DNA from: Actinokineospora enzanensis DSM 44649
GTDB taxonomy: Bacteria > Actinomycetota > Actinomycetes > Mycobacteriales > Pseudonocardiaceae
Direction of reading: 5' to 3'
Length of the DNA: 64,000 nt
NCBI RefSeq assembly: GCF_000374445.1
Contig: NZ_KB894405.1
Location: 452,407-516,406 of the forward strand
The first letter of the stretch is position 1, and the number at the start of each line of letters is the position of its first letter. Positions 1 through 10,120 of this stretch are shown here, piece after piece. The translations under genes were made by a program, and so were the position numbers. The notes beneath the pieces were generated by a model. That model ran no database searches, was not told the origin of the DNA, and worked only from the letters and a program-made list of their open reading frames with translations.

Positions 1-53
1 TTCCGGTTGTCTCACTTGAATCGGCGTGGGCTGGGAGCGGTGGAGCGGGAACC

Positions 54-1280
54 ATGACCTCGACACGGGACATCAAGGGCGAGCATGTCGCGGGCGTGTC
101 TGCGGTCGGGCGGCGGGTGGGCATGTTGGTCGTGGCCACCTTGGGTTTTGCGGTGAACTTCTGGGCGTGGGCGTTGTTGAGTCCGCTCGGTCCCCGGTTC
201 AAGGAGTCGCTGGGGCTGTCGGCGTTCCAACAGGCCCTGCTCGTGGCTGTCCCGGTGGTGGTCGGTTCCGTCGGTCGGATTCCCGTGGGTGCGTTGACGG
301 ACCGGTTCGGTGGGCGGGTGATGTTCCCGATCGTGTCGGCGGCCACGATCGTGCCGGTGCTTTTCCTCGGTCTGTGGGGGCATCGGTCGCTGGCGGCGCT
401 TCTGGTCGGCGGGTTCTTCCTGGGGATCGGTGGGACCGTGTTCGCGGCGGGAGTCCCGTTTGTCAACGCGTGGTTCCCGCCCAAGCGGCGGGGGTTCGCG
501 ATCGGGGTGTTCGGTGCGGGAATGGGTGGGACGGCGATCAGCGCGTTGACCACCGTTCCCCTGGTCAATGCGGGTGACATCGAGACCCCGTTCCTGGCCA
601 TCGCGGTCGCCCTGTTCGTCTACGCGGTGCTCGCGGCGGTCGTGTTGCGGGACGCGCCGGGACGGCCGGTGCCGACCGCGCCGTTGGCCCAGCGGCTGGC
701 CGCGACGGCCCGGTTGGGCGCGACCTGGCAGGCCTCGCTCCTCTATGCCGTGGCCTTCGGCGGGTACGTCGCGTTCTCGGTGTACCTGCCCGCCTACCTC
801 AAGACCGCCTACGGCCTCACCCAGTCCGACGCGGCGAACCGGATGGCCGGGTTCGTGCTGCTCGCCGTGGTGATGCGGCCCGCGGGCGGCTGGCTGTCCG
901 ACCGGCTCGGGCCCGTCCGCGTGCTCGCCGCCTCCTACACCGTGGTCGCCCTCGGCGCGGCCGTCCAGGCGTTCACCCCGGCCCTGATGCCGGTCGGCAC
1001 GATCGCGTTCCTGGCCATGGCCGCCGCCCTGGGCGCGGGCAGCGGCGCGGTGTTCGCGCTGGTCGCGCTGGTGACACCGGCCGACAAGGTCGGTTCGGTC
1101 ACCGGCGTGGTCGGTGCCGCGGGCGGGCTCGGTGGGTTCGTCCCGCCGCTGGTCATGGGCGCCCTGTACGGCGCGTTCGGCTCGTATGCGGTCGGCTTGG
1201 CTGCGCTGGCCGTGGTCGCGGCCGGGACGCTCGCGTTCACCCTTACCGCCGTGCGGCGCCGTCTGCCCGCGCACGGCTGA
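54..1280 (+). CDS. narK: NarK-type nitrate/nitrite MFS transporter
   Basis: A 408-residue membrane protein of the nitrate-nitrite porter branch of the major facilitator superfamily. It would import nitrate, or exchange nitrate for nitrite, for the reductase encoded immediately downstream. The sequence is hydrophobic throughout and consistent with 12 helices. It carries the loop RIPVGALTDRFGGR between helices 2 and 3 and the glycine-rich signature around FAAGVPFVNAWFPPKRRG, followed by a Gly-rich helix, both typical of NarK proteins. The ATG at 54 follows a GGAGCGGGAA ribosome-binding stretch. The gap to narG is only 31 bases, so the five genes are probably one operon. Family assignment is strong; transport direction is not visible. 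Confidence 0.93.
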   Translation: MTSTRDIKGEHVAGVSAVGRRVGMLVVATLGFAVNFWAWALLSPLGPRFKESLGLSAFQQALLVAVPVVVGSVGRIPVGALTDRFGGRVMFPIVSAATIVPVLFLGLWGHRSLAALLVGGFFLGIGGTVFAAGVPFVNAWFPPKRRGFAIGVFGAGMGGTAISALTTVPLVNAGDIETPFLAIAVALFVYAVLAAVVLRDAPGRPVPTAPLAQRLAATARLGATWQASLLYAVAFGGYVAFSVYLPAYLKTAYGLTQSDAANRMAGFVLLAVVMRPAGGWLSDRLGPVRVLAASYTVVALGAAVQAFTPALMPVGTIAFLAMAAALGAGSGAVFALVALVTPADKVGSVTGVVGAAGGLGGFVPPLVMGALYGAFGSYAVGLAALAVVAAGTLAFTLTAVRRRLPAHG

Positions 1281-1311
1281 GCACCGAGAACCCACCACCG
1301 GAAGGACGCCT

Positions 1312-4300
1312 GTGAGCACCTCGACCGAGCCCCCCGGCCTCGATTCGGAACTGAGTGCGGCGCTGGTGCGCACCCGCCGCTTCTTCACCCGCGCCGAGGT
1401 CTCGGCCGACCTGCGCACCCTGCACCGGATCGGCGGCCGCCAAGCCGACGAGTTCTACCGGGACCGGTGGAGCCACGACAAGGTCGTCCGCTCCACGCAC
1501 GGCGTCAACTGCACCGGCTCGTGCTCGTGGAAGGTCTACGTCAAAGACGGCATCATCACCTGGGAGACCCAGCAGACCGACTACCCCTCCGCGGGCGCCG
1601 ACCGGCCCGAGTACGAGCCGCGCGGCTGTCCTCGCGGCGCCGCCTTCTCCTGGTACACCTACTCGCCGACGCGCGTGCGCTACCCGTACATCCGTGGATT
1701 GCTCCTCCAGATGTACCGAGAGGCCAAGGCCCGCACCGGGGACCCGGTCGAGGCATGGGCGGAGATCGTCGAGGACCCCGAACGTGCACGTCGGTACAAG
1801 GCGGCTCGGGGCAAGGGCGGACTGGTGCGCGCGAGTTGGGACGAGGCCACGGAGATGGTCGCCGCCGCGCATGTGCACACCATCAAGCGCTACGGGCCCG
1901 ACCGGGTCGCCGGGTTCTCCCCGATCCCGGCCATGTCCATGGTCTCGCACGCCTCCGGCGCCCGGTTCGTGTCGCTGCTCGGCGGCGCGATGCTGTCCTT
2001 CTACGACTGGTACGCCGACCTGCCGGTGGCCTCCCCGCAGGTGTTCGGCGACCAGACCGACGTGCCCGAGTCCGGCGACTGGTGGGACGCCGGGTACCTG
2101 ATCATGTGGGGCTCGAACCTGCCGGTCACCCGCACCCCGGACGCGCACTGGATGGCCGAGGCGCGCTACCGCGGCCAGAAGGTCGTGGCGGTCGCCCCGG
2201 ACTACGCCGACAACGTCAAGTTCGCCGACGAGTGGCTGGCCGCCCGCCCCGGCACCGACGGCGCGCTCGCCATGGCGATGGGCCACGTGGTGCTCCGCGA
2301 GTTCTTCGTGGACCGCCAGGTGCCGTATTTCACCGACTACGTCAAGCGTTACACCGACCTACCGTTCCTGGTGCGCCTGGACGAGCACCACGGAGTGCAC
2401 CGACCGGGCAAGTTCCTCACCGCCGCCGACCTCCCGGATCAATCCGATGTGGACAACGCGGCGTTCAAGACCGTCCTGCTCGACGCCGCGGGCGAACCCA
2501 TCGTGCCGCACGGCTCCCTCGGCTTCCGCTACGGCGAGCAGGGCGTGGGCAAGTGGAATCTCGACCTTGGTCAGGTGGACCCATTGCTCTCGGTGCACGG
2601 CGGCGAGTCGGTGGAGGTGGAGCTGCCCCGCTTCGACAACCCCACCGCCGACACCCTCCGCCGCGGTGTCCCCGTGCGCCGGGTCGGCGGCCACCTCGTC
2701 ACCACGGTGTTCGACCTGCTGCTCGCCCAGTACGGCGTGCGCCGCCCCGGCCTGCCCGGCAGCTGGCCGCGCGGCTACGACGACGCCGCGCACCCGGGCA
2801 CCCCCGCCTGGCAGGAGGCGATCACCGGCGTGCCCGCCAAGGTCGCCGCCCGCATCGGCCGGGAGTTCGCGGCCAACGCCGAGGAGTCCCGCGGCCGCTC
2901 GATGATCATCATGGGCGCGGGCACCAACCACTGGTTCCACTCCGACACCATCTACCGCGCCTTCCTCGCGCTGACCACGCTGACCGGCTGCCAGGGCGTC
3001 AACGGCGGCGGCTGGGCGCACTACGTCGGCCAGGAGAAGTGCCGCCCGGTCACCGGCTGGTCGCAGCTGGCCTTCGGTCTGGACTGGTCGCGCCCGCCGC
3101 GGCAGATGATCCAGACCGCGTTCTGGTACCTGCACACCGACCAGTTCCGCTACGACCCGTTCGGCGCCGACACGCTCTCCGCCGCGACGACCAAGGGCGT
3201 GCTGGCGGGCAAGACCACCGCGGACATCATCGCGCTGGCCACCCGGCTCGGCTGGATGCCCTCGTACCCGACCTTCGACCGCAACCCGCTGGACCTGGCC
3301 GACGAGGCCGAGGCCGCGGGCGTGTCCGCCGCCGACCATGTGGTCACCCAGCTCAAGACGGGGATGATGGGGTTCGCCTGCGAGGACCCCGACTCGCCGG
3401 AGAACTTCCCGCGCGTGCTCAGCGTCTGGCGGGCCAACCTGCTCGGCTCGTCGGCCAAGGGCAACGAGTACTTCCTCAAGCACCTGCTGGGCACCGACTC
3501 CGCGCTGCGCGCCGAGGAGGCACGGCCCGGCATGCGGCCCATGGGGGTGCGGTGGGCCGAGGCGGCGCCGGAGGGCAAGCTGGACATGTTGCTCTCGTTG
3601 GACTTCCGGATGACCAGTACGACCCTGTTCTCCGACGTCGTATTGCCCGCGGCCACCTGGTACGAGAAACACGATCTCAACACCACGGACATGCACCCCT
3701 TCGTGCACTCGTTCAACCCGGCCATCGCCCCGCCCTGGCAGACCCGCACCGACTGGGCGGCGTTCCAGGCCATCGCCGAGGTGTTCAGCAAGCTGGCCGA
3801 GAAGCACCTGGGTGTGCGCAAGGACATCGTGGCGACGCCGCTGCTGCACGACACCCCCGACGAGCTGGCCACCCCGCACGGGCGGGTGCTGGACTGGCGG
3901 ATGGGGGAGTGCGAACCGATCCCGGGCGTCACCATGCCCCGTATCACCGTGGTCGAGCGCGATTACACCGCGATCGCGGCGAAGATGGGCGCGCTGGGTC
4001 CACTGGTCGACCAGCTCGGTGTGACCACCAAGGGCCTGACCTATCACGTCGAGCGGGAAGTCGACTATCTCCGAGGCAAGAACGGGGCGATCCGCGGCGG
4101 CCCGGCCGATGGCCGCCCGTCGCTGGTCCGCGACATCCACGCGTGCGAGGCCATCCTGGCGCTGTCCGGCACCACCAACGGCCACCTCGCCACCCAGGGT
4201 TTCCGCACCCTGGAGCAGCGCACCGGTACCGAGCTGGCCGACCTGGCCGCCGAGCACGAGGGCAAGCGGATCACGTTCGCCGACACCCAGGCCGCGCCGG

Positions 4301-4992
4301 TCCCGGTGATCACGTCGCCGGAGTGGTCCGGCTCGGAGACCGGCGGCCGCCGGTACTCGCCGTTCACCATCAACGTGGAGCGGCACAAGCCCTGGCACAC
4401 GCTCACCGGCCGTCAGCACTTCTACCTCGACCACGACTGGATGGCCGAGCTGGGCGAACAGCTCCCGGTGTTCCGACCACCACTGGATATGACCGCGCTG
4501 TTCTCCGAGCCGGAGATCGGAGAGGTCGGGGCAACCGGGATCACGGTGCGCTATCTGACGCCGCACTCCAAATGGTCGATCCACTCGGAGTACCAGGACA
4601 ACCTGTTCATGCTCAGCCTGTCCCGCGGCGGCCAGACGATCTGGATGTCCGACCACGACGCCGAGCGGATCGGCGTGGCGGACAACGACTGGATCGAGGC
4701 CGTGAACCGGAACGGCGTGGTGGTGGCGCGGGCGATCGTGTCGCACCGCATGCCCGCCGGGACCGTGTACATGCACCACGCCCAGGACCGGCTCATCGAC
4801 GTACCCCGCTCGGAGACCTCGGGGAAACGCGGCGGCATCCACAACTCGCTGACCCGGCTGCTGATCAAGCCGTCGCACCTGATCGGCGGGTACGCGCAGC
4901 TGTCCTTCGCGTTCAACTACCTCGGGCCGACCGGCAACCAGCGCGACGAGGTCACCGTGATCCGCCGCCGTTCGCAGGAGGTGGTCTACTGA
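1312..4992 (+). CDS. narG: respiratory nitrate reductase alpha subunit
   Basis: A 1226-residue molybdopterin subunit that reduces nitrate to nitrite on the cytoplasmic face of the membrane as part of NarGHI. The N-terminal FS0 iron-sulfur ligand set is visible as H63, C67, C71 and C106, with the same spacing as in E. coli NarG. The likely molybdenum ligand is D236, in the conserved YDWYADLP segment. Length matches the family. The frame stays open far upstream inside narK, but GTG 1312 is the sensible start: it follows GGAAGGA at 1300-1306, and the protein from there (VSTSTEPPG) has a normal NarG N-terminus. The stop overlaps the narH start. Confidence 0.97.
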   Translation: MSTSTEPPGLDSELSAALVRTRRFFTRAEVSADLRTLHRIGGRQADEFYRDRWSHDKVVRSTHGVNCTGSCSWKVYVKDGIITWETQQTDYPSAGADRPEYEPRGCPRGAAFSWYTYSPTRVRYPYIRGLLLQMYREAKARTGDPVEAWAEIVEDPERARRYKAARGKGGLVRASWDEATEMVAAAHVHTIKRYGPDRVAGFSPIPAMSMVSHASGARFVSLLGGAMLSFYDWYADLPVASPQVFGDQTDVPESGDWWDAGYLIMWGSNLPVTRTPDAHWMAEARYRGQKVVAVAPDYADNVKFADEWLAARPGTDGALAMAMGHVVLREFFVDRQVPYFTDYVKRYTDLPFLVRLDEHHGVHRPGKFLTAADLPDQSDVDNAAFKTVLLDAAGEPIVPHGSLGFRYGEQGVGKWNLDLGQVDPLLSVHGGESVEVELPRFDNPTADTLRRGVPVRRVGGHLVTTVFDLLLAQYGVRRPGLPGSWPRGYDDAAHPGTPAWQEAITGVPAKVAARIGREFAANAEESRGRSMIIMGAGTNHWFHSDTIYRAFLALTTLTGCQGVNGGGWAHYVGQEKCRPVTGWSQLAFGLDWSRPPRQMIQTAFWYLHTDQFRYDPFGADTLSAATTKGVLAGKTTADIIALATRLGWMPSYPTFDRNPLDLADEAEAAGVSAADHVVTQLKTGMMGFACEDPDSPENFPRVLSVWRANLLGSSAKGNEYFLKHLLGTDSALRAEEARPGMRPMGVRWAEAAPEGKLDMLLSLDFRMTSTTLFSDVVLPAATWYEKHDLNTTDMHPFVHSFNPAIAPPWQTRTDWAAFQAIAEVFSKLAEKHLGVRKDIVATPLLHDTPDELATPHGRVLDWRMGECEPIPGVTMPRITVVERDYTAIAAKMGALGPLVDQLGVTTKGLTYHVEREVDYLRGKNGAIRGGPADGRPSLVRDIHACEAILALSGTTNGHLATQGFRTLEQRTGTELADLAAEHEGKRITFADTQAAPVPVITSPEWSGSETGGRRYSPFTINVERHKPWHTLTGRQHFYLDHDWMAELGEQLPVFRPPLDMTALFSEPEIGEVGATGITVRYLTPHSKWSIHSEYQDNLFMLSLSRGGQTIWMSDHDAERIGVADNDWIEAVNRNGVVVARAIVSHRMPAGTVYMHHAQDRLIDVPRSETSGKRGGIHNSLTRLLIKPSHLIGGYAQLSFAFNYLGPTGNQRDEVTVIRRRSQEVVY

Positions 4993-6650
4993 TGCGCGTC
5001 ATGGCCCAGCTGGCGATGGTGATGAACCTGGACAAGTGCATCGGCTGCCACACCTGCTCGGTCACCTGCAAACAGGCGTGGACCAACCGCTCCGGCGTCG
5101 AGTACGTCTGGTTCAACAACGTCGAGACCCGTCCAGGGCAGGGATATCCGCGCACCTACGAGGACCAGGAGCGCTGGCGCGGCGGCTGGGAGCTGTCCCG
5201 GCGCGGCAGGCTGCGGCTCAAGGGCGGCGGTCGGCTGCGCAAACTGCTGACGATCTTCAGCAACCCCAAGCTGCCCGGCCTGGACGCGTACTACGAGCCC
5301 TGGACCTACGACTACGACACGCTGACCACCGCGCCGCTGCAGGAGCACACCCCGGTCGCCCGCCCGCGCTCGCTGATCAGCGGCAAGCCCACCCGGATCA
5401 CCTGGTCGGCGAACTGGGACGACAACCTCGGCGGTGCCCCGGACCTGGCCGACCAGGACCCGATGATCAAGGGCATCGAGGACAAGGTGCGGCTGGAGTT
5501 CGAGAAGACGTTCATGTTCTACCTGCCGCGCATCTGCGAGCACTGCCTCAACCCGTCGTGCGCCGCGTCGTGTCCGTCCGGGGCGATCTACAAGCGCTCC
5601 GAGGACGGCATCGTGCTGGTCGACCAGGACCGCTGCCGGGGCTGGCGGATGTGCGTGTCCGGCTGCCCGTACAAGAAGGTGTACTTCAACCACCGAACGG
5701 GCAAGGCGGAGAAATGCACTTTCTGCTTCCCCCGGGTGGAGGTCGGCATCCCCACGGTGTGCGCCGAGACCTGCGTCGGACGATTGCGTTATATCGGCTT
5801 GATGCTCTACGACGCCGACCGCGTCCTCGCGGCCGCGTCCACAAAGGATGATCGAGACCTGTATGCGGCGCAGCGCGAAGTCTTCCTTGATCCGAACGAC
5901 TCCGCGGTGATCTCCGAGGCGGAACGCGCGGGTATTCCGCGGGACTGGATCGAGGCGGCGCAGCGGTCCCCGGTGTACGCGCTGATCAACACGTACCGGG
6001 TGGCGCTGCCGCTGCACCCGGAGTACCGGACCATGCCGATGGTCTGGTACATCCCGCCGCTGTCGCCGGTGGTCGACGTCGTGCGCGACACCGGGCACGA
6101 CGCGGAGGACCACGGCAACCTGTTCGCCGCCGTCGACGCCCTGCGCATCCCGGTCGAGTACCTGGCGAACCTGTTCACCGCGGGCGACCCGGCCCCGGTG
6201 GACGCGGTGCTGCGCAAGCTGGCGGCGATGCGCAGCTACATGCGTGACATCAACCTCGGCCGCGAGCCGCGCGAGACCATCCCAGCGGCGGTGGGCATGA
6301 CCGGCGAACAGGTCTACGACATGTACCGGCTGCTGGCGCTGGCCAAGTACGACGAGCGCTACGTCATCCCGCCCGCGCACGCCGAACAGGCCCACGGCCT
6401 GGAAGAACTGGCGACGGAGTGCAGCCTCGACTACGAGGGCGGCCCCGGCATGACCGGCCCGTTCGGCGAGAGTTCCGGCGCGTTGTCCCCGATTGCGGTG
6501 GAGAACTTCCATCTGCTCCGCGACCGGCAGACCGCCGACACCCTCGCCGCGCCCACCGACAAGGGCAAGCGCGTCAACCTGCTCAACTGGGACGGGAAGG
6601 GACGGCCGGACGGGCTGTTCCCGCTGCGGGGAGAGGAGCCGAAGCCGTGA
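4992..6650 (+). CDS. narH: respiratory nitrate reductase beta subunit
   Basis: A 552-residue iron-sulfur electron-transfer subunit linking the NarI hemes to NarG. Four cysteine groups are visible: CIGCHTCSVTC at residues 16-26, CEHCLNPSCAASCP, CRGWRMCVSGCP and CTFCFPRVEVGIPTVCAETC. The tryptophan in the third group (CRGWRMC) is the usual mark of the 3Fe-4S cluster of NarH. The ATG at 4992 shares a base with the narG stop (TGATG), so translation is coupled. The reading frame is open far upstream as an arginine-rich shadow of narG; only the part from 4992 is real. Confidence 0.97.
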   Translation: MRVMAQLAMVMNLDKCIGCHTCSVTCKQAWTNRSGVEYVWFNNVETRPGQGYPRTYEDQERWRGGWELSRRGRLRLKGGGRLRKLLTIFSNPKLPGLDAYYEPWTYDYDTLTTAPLQEHTPVARPRSLISGKPTRITWSANWDDNLGGAPDLADQDPMIKGIEDKVRLEFEKTFMFYLPRICEHCLNPSCAASCPSGAIYKRSEDGIVLVDQDRCRGWRMCVSGCPYKKVYFNHRTGKAEKCTFCFPRVEVGIPTVCAETCVGRLRYIGLMLYDADRVLAAASTKDDRDLYAAQREVFLDPNDSAVISEAERAGIPRDWIEAAQRSPVYALINTYRVALPLHPEYRTMPMVWYIPPLSPVVDVVRDTGHDAEDHGNLFAAVDALRIPVEYLANLFTAGDPAPVDAVLRKLAAMRSYMRDINLGREPRETIPAAVGMTGEQVYDMYRLLALAKYDERYVIPPAHAEQAHGLEELATECSLDYEGGPGMTGPFGESSGALSPIAVENFHLLRDRQTADTLAAPTDKGKRVNLLNWDGKGRPDGLFPLRGEEPKP

Positions 6651-7273
6651 CCGAGTACCCGACCACGGCCTGGCAGCTCCAGTCCCTGTCCCTGTGCTAT
6701 CCGGACGCGCGGCTGGTCGAGGCGATCCCGTTGCTGCGCGCTGCGTCCGGGGTCCTGCCCGACGCCATCGCCCGCCCACTGGGCGTGTTCGCCGACCAGG
6801 TCGAGACCACGCCGCTGATCGAGCTGGCCTCGTCCTACGTGGCCACGTTCGACCACCGGCGGAAGTTCAGCCCGTACCTGACGTACTTCGCCTACGGCGA
6901 CACCCGCAAACGCGGCATGGCGTTGTTGCGGTTCAAACACGCGTACCGCGCGGTCGGCATGGAACTGAACGACGACGAACTACCGGACCACCTGGCCGTC
7001 GTACTGGAGTTCGCCGCCTCGGGGGACGCGGCCGCGGGCCGCCGCCTCCTGCTGGAACACCGCGCGGGCCTGGAACTGATGCGCCTCGGTCTGCGGGAGT
7101 GCGACTCGCCCTGGGCGAACGTGCTGGAGTCGGTGACGGCCACCCTCCCGCCGTTGAACACCCACGACCACTCGACCATCGCGCGCCTGGCAGCCGAGGG
7201 GCCGCCGGAGGAGGAGGTCGGCCTCGCACCGTACGGCCCGCCCGAGTACATGCCCACCGGAGCCGCCCGATGA
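6647..7273 (+). CDS. narJ: nitrate reductase molybdenum-cofactor assembly chaperone
   Basis: A 208-residue member of the NarJ/TorD chaperone family. It binds apo-NarG and is needed for insertion of the molybdenum cofactor and assembly of the complex; it is not part of the final enzyme. The sequence contains the family-typical segment YVATFDHRRKFSPYLTYFAYGDTRKRG, with helical regions on either side. The GTG at 6647 overlaps the narH stop (GTGA), and the gene lies in the canonical G-H-J-I order. The acidic proline-rich tail (PEEEVGLAPYGPPEYMP) is common in actinobacterial NarJ. Confidence 0.95.
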   Translation: MTEYPTTAWQLQSLSLCYPDARLVEAIPLLRAASGVLPDAIARPLGVFADQVETTPLIELASSYVATFDHRRKFSPYLTYFAYGDTRKRGMALLRFKHAYRAVGMELNDDELPDHLAVVLEFAASGDAAAGRRLLLEHRAGLELMRLGLRECDSPWANVLESVTATLPPLNTHDHSTIARLAAEGPPEEEVGLAPYGPPEYMPTGAAR

Positions 7274-8001
7274 ACTCCCCCTTGGACATCCTGCTGTGGG
7301 GCGCGATCCCGTACGCCGCCATCGCCGTCTTCATCGTCGGCCACCTCTGGCGCTACCGCTACGACAAGTTCGGCTGGACCACCCGCTCCTCCCAGCTCTA
7401 CGAGAACCGGTTGTTGCGCCTCGGCAGCCCCCTGTTCCACTTCGGCATCCTGCTCGTCGCCCTCGGCCACGTCGGCGGCCTGGTCATCCCCCGCTCCTGG
7501 ACCGAGGCCGCGGGCATCACCGACCACGCGTACCACCTGGTCGCGGTATCCCTCGGCATCCTCGCGGGCATCTGCACCCTGGCGGGCGCCGCCATCCTGA
7601 TCTACCGCCGCCGCACCGTCGGCCCGGTCTTCTCCGCAACCACCCGCAACGACAAGGTCATGTACGTCCTGCTGATCGGCACGATCCTGCTCGGCCTGAC
7701 CGTCACCTTCCTCGGCACCCTGGCGGGCGACCCGCACGACTACCGACAGACGGTGTCCCCGTGGTTCCGTTCCATCTTCATCCTGCAACCCGACCCGGCC
7801 CTGATGGCCGCCGCCCCACTCGGCTTCCGCCTGCACGCCATGGCCGCCTGGACCCTCTTCGCCTTCTGGCCCTTCAGCCGCCTCGTTCACGTCTTCTCGT
7901 TCCCCCTCGGCTACGCCACCAGGCCTTACATCGTCTATCGCAGCCGCGACGCCGCCCCGGGCAACAGGGCTCCGAGGCGCGGTTGGGAACGCGCAACCTG
8001 A
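7270..8001 (+). CDS. narI: respiratory nitrate reductase gamma subunit (cytochrome b)
   Basis: A 243-residue membrane cytochrome b that oxidises menaquinol and passes electrons to NarH. Five hydrophobic segments are visible. The four heme-ligating histidines sit at H57, H67, H189 and H207, almost exactly the positions in E. coli NarI (56, 66, 187, 205). The ATG overlaps the narJ stop (ATGA). It ends the operon; no narX/narL regulators or nitrite reductase genes lie in the window. About 240 bases without a convincing gene follow. Confidence 0.96.
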   Translation: MNSPLDILLWGAIPYAAIAVFIVGHLWRYRYDKFGWTTRSSQLYENRLLRLGSPLFHFGILLVALGHVGGLVIPRSWTEAAGITDHAYHLVAVSLGILAGICTLAGAAILIYRRRTVGPVFSATTRNDKVMYVLLIGTILLGLTVTFLGTLAGDPHDYRQTVSPWFRSIFILQPDPALMAAAPLGFRLHAMAAWTLFAFWPFSRLVHVFSFPLGYATRPYIVYRSRDAAPGNRAPRRGWERAT

Positions 8002-8240
8002 GCGCGGTCCGATATCTCGCAAGTCGACTGTTCGCGTGCGGCCGCCGTTGGATTGAACTTGGGGGAAGGGTCCCGATCTGCCGTGTCCACCGATCTGGGT
8101 GGTGGATGCTTGTCGACTGTGATCGGGAGCGAACGGGACGACGGCCGGAGCGTCATTCGGACGAGGAGTCCGGCTCGGGAACCGGGTGACGGTCAGGCGC
8201 GGCGCGCGTGGATGGGCCTTGGGGCTGGGAGACTCCGGTC

Positions 8241-8996
8241 GTGTCCGATGATGATGCCTGGGCCGCGCTCGCCGACGCGTTCGTGGAAGGGGCCTATGCG
8301 ACGGTGAAGGGGCAGGTGCGTACCTACGTCCTGCACCAGCACCTGCTCCGCCACCTCCCCGCCCCGCCCGCCTCCGTCCTGGACGTGGGTGGGGGAGCCG
8401 CGCACCAATCCCTTCCGTTGGCCAGGCTCGGTTACGACGTGACGGTCCTCGACCCGTCCGAGGCCATGCTGGCGAAGGCGAGGCAACGGGTCGCGACCGA
8501 GTCCGAGGCGGTTCGGGACCGGGTCAGGTTCATCCAGGCCGAGGGGGAGAAGGCGGACGGCGAGACCTTCGACGTCGTCCTCTGCCATGGCGTGCTCATG
8601 TACCTCGACCAGCCCGAGCCCATGCTTGACGCCCTCTGTCGGTCGCTGGCGCCCGGTGGTCTGCTCTCGATCATGGCTCTCAACGCGCGCACCCTCGCCG
8701 TCCGGCCCGCGATCGAGCAGCGGTGGGACGAGGCGTTGGCCGCGTTCGATGCCGCAACCGAAACGGGAGTTTTCGGGACTTCCACCCGGGCCGACACCGT
8801 CGACCACCTGTCCCAGCTGATGCGGGACCGCGAGGTCGACCCGGTGGCCTGGTACGGAGTGTGGTTGTTCACCGACTGGCGCGATCCCGATCCCGACGAC
8901 CTCGAAGTCGTCGCCGCCGTGGAGTTGCAGGCGAGTCTGCGGGACCCGTACCGCGGGCTCAGCCGGGTGTTCCACCTTCTCGGGCACCGGCGCTGA
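8241..8996 (+). CDS. class I SAM-dependent methyltransferase
   Basis: A Rossmann-fold methyltransferase of about 251 residues. The SAM-binding motif I is VLDVGGGAAHQ (residues 46-56), followed by the acidic VTVLDPSEAML strand and a motif IV region FDVVLCHGVLMYL. The tail half resembles the CmoM/SmtA branch, which modifies wobble uridine in tRNA, but the resemblance is too general to fix a substrate. I prefer the GTG at 8241, which has GGGAG at 8227-8231 upstream; an ATG at 8208 lacks a ribosome-binding site. It is separated from narI and may share transcription with the two RNA methyltransferase-like genes that follow. Confidence 0.85.
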   Translation: MSDDDAWAALADAFVEGAYATVKGQVRTYVLHQHLLRHLPAPPASVLDVGGGAAHQSLPLARLGYDVTVLDPSEAMLAKARQRVATESEAVRDRVRFIQAEGEKADGETFDVVLCHGVLMYLDQPEPMLDALCRSLAPGGLLSIMALNARTLAVRPAIEQRWDEALAAFDAATETGVFGTSTRADTVDHLSQLMRDREVDPVAWYGVWLFTDWRDPDPDDLEVVAAVELQASLRDPYRGLSRVFHLLGHRR

Positions 8997-9055
8997 AAAC
9001 CCCCGCTCTATGATGTGACGGCCGGTAATCCCGCCGGCGGGAAGGGATCGAACAC

Positions 9056-10093
9056 GTGCGTTTCCTGGCGAGGACCCTGCGTGGGTTGGAGGATGTCGCC
9101 GCGCGGGAGATCGCCGGGTTCGGGCGGGTGCGGCGGGAGCGGCACCGCGAGGTGTGGTTCAGCGCGCCGGAGCCGGACCCCCGGCTGCTCGGCCTGCGCA
9201 CGATCGACGACCTGTTCCTGCTGGTCGCGGCCATCGACGAGGTCGGGCACACCAAGGCAGACCTGGTCCGCTTCACCACCGCCGCCCGCGCCGCCGACCC
9301 CGTCGAGCTCCTGCGTCAACGCGGCCGCTGCGGTGGTGCCGACACGGCGACCGGTGTCGACGTCGCCGCCTCCTTCCTCGGCAAGCGCAACTACAACCGG
9401 TTCGACATCGAGGACGCCGTCGGCATCGAGCTCTCCCGCGCCCTCGGCCTGCCCTACCACTCCCGGCGTGGCGGTGCGGCCCCGCCGGAAGGCACCTTGT
9501 CTTTCCGCGTGACGGTCGAGGGCACCCGCGCGGCACTGGCCCTCCGTATCGGTGACCGTCCGTTGCACCGCCGCGACTACAAGCAGGAGTCCACCCGGGG
9601 AACCCTGCACCCGCCGCTGGCCGCCGCGATGGCCGTGCTGGCAGGCGTCAGGCCCGGCGACACCGTGCTCGACCCCTGTTGCGGAACCGGAACCATCCTC
9701 ATCGAGACCGCCGCCCTCGTCTCCGAGGCCCGGCTGCTGGGCAGCGACCACGACCCGCGCGCCGTCGCCGCGGCCACCGCCAACGGGCCCGCGACAACCT
9801 GGCTCAGGGCGGACGCGGGCAGGCTGCCCGTCGCCACCGGTCGGGTGGATCGGGTGGTGAGCAACCCGCCATGGGACCGGCAGGTTCCGGCACAGGGCAC
9901 GCTGTCCGCGCAACCGGAACGCCTCTATCGGGAGGTCCGGCGGGTGCTGTCCGACACCGGGCAGGCCGTGCTGCTGCTGCACGAGGCGGAAGACCAGTTC
10001 ACCGCCGCGAAGGCCGCCGGGCTGCGGGTGCGGGACGTCCGCCAGGTGAGCCTGTTCGGCGCGCACCCCTCAGTCGTGACCTTCACCGTGTGA
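9056..10093 (+). CDS. THUMP-type RNA guanine-N2 methyltransferase
   Basis: A 345-residue protein with an N-terminal ferredoxin-like/THUMP region (about 1-160), containing the conserved FRVTVEGTRAALALRIGDRPLHRRDYK segment boundary. A C-terminal methyltransferase follows, with motif I DPCCGTG starting at D206 and catalytic motif NPPW at 270-273. NPPW/NPPY with DPxCGTG marks the TrmN/RlmL type that methylates N2 of guanine in tRNA or rRNA. The GTG start at 9056 follows GGGAAGGGATC-like purines. It sits directly upstream of a SpoU-family RNA methyltransferase, which supports an RNA-modification role. The exact target nucleotide cannot be read from the sequence. Confidence 0.85.
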   Translation: MRFLARTLRGLEDVAAREIAGFGRVRRERHREVWFSAPEPDPRLLGLRTIDDLFLLVAAIDEVGHTKADLVRFTTAARAADPVELLRQRGRCGGADTATGVDVAASFLGKRNYNRFDIEDAVGIELSRALGLPYHSRRGGAAPPEGTLSFRVTVEGTRAALALRIGDRPLHRRDYKQESTRGTLHPPLAAAMAVLAGVRPGDTVLDPCCGTGTILIETAALVSEARLLGSDHDPRAVAAATANGPATTWLRADAGRLPVATGRVDRVVSNPPWDRQVPAQGTLSAQPERLYREVRRVLSDTGQAVLLLHEAEDQFTAAKAAGLRVRDVRQVSLFGAHPSVVTFTV

Positions 10094-10120
10094 ATGCCGG
10101 TTATCCGAGAGAGACGAGCC

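Noticed and set aside
12..1418. 468-residue Arg/Gln-rich minus-strand frame across narK
   Set aside because: Low-complexity antisense shadow of narK, typical of GC-rich DNA.
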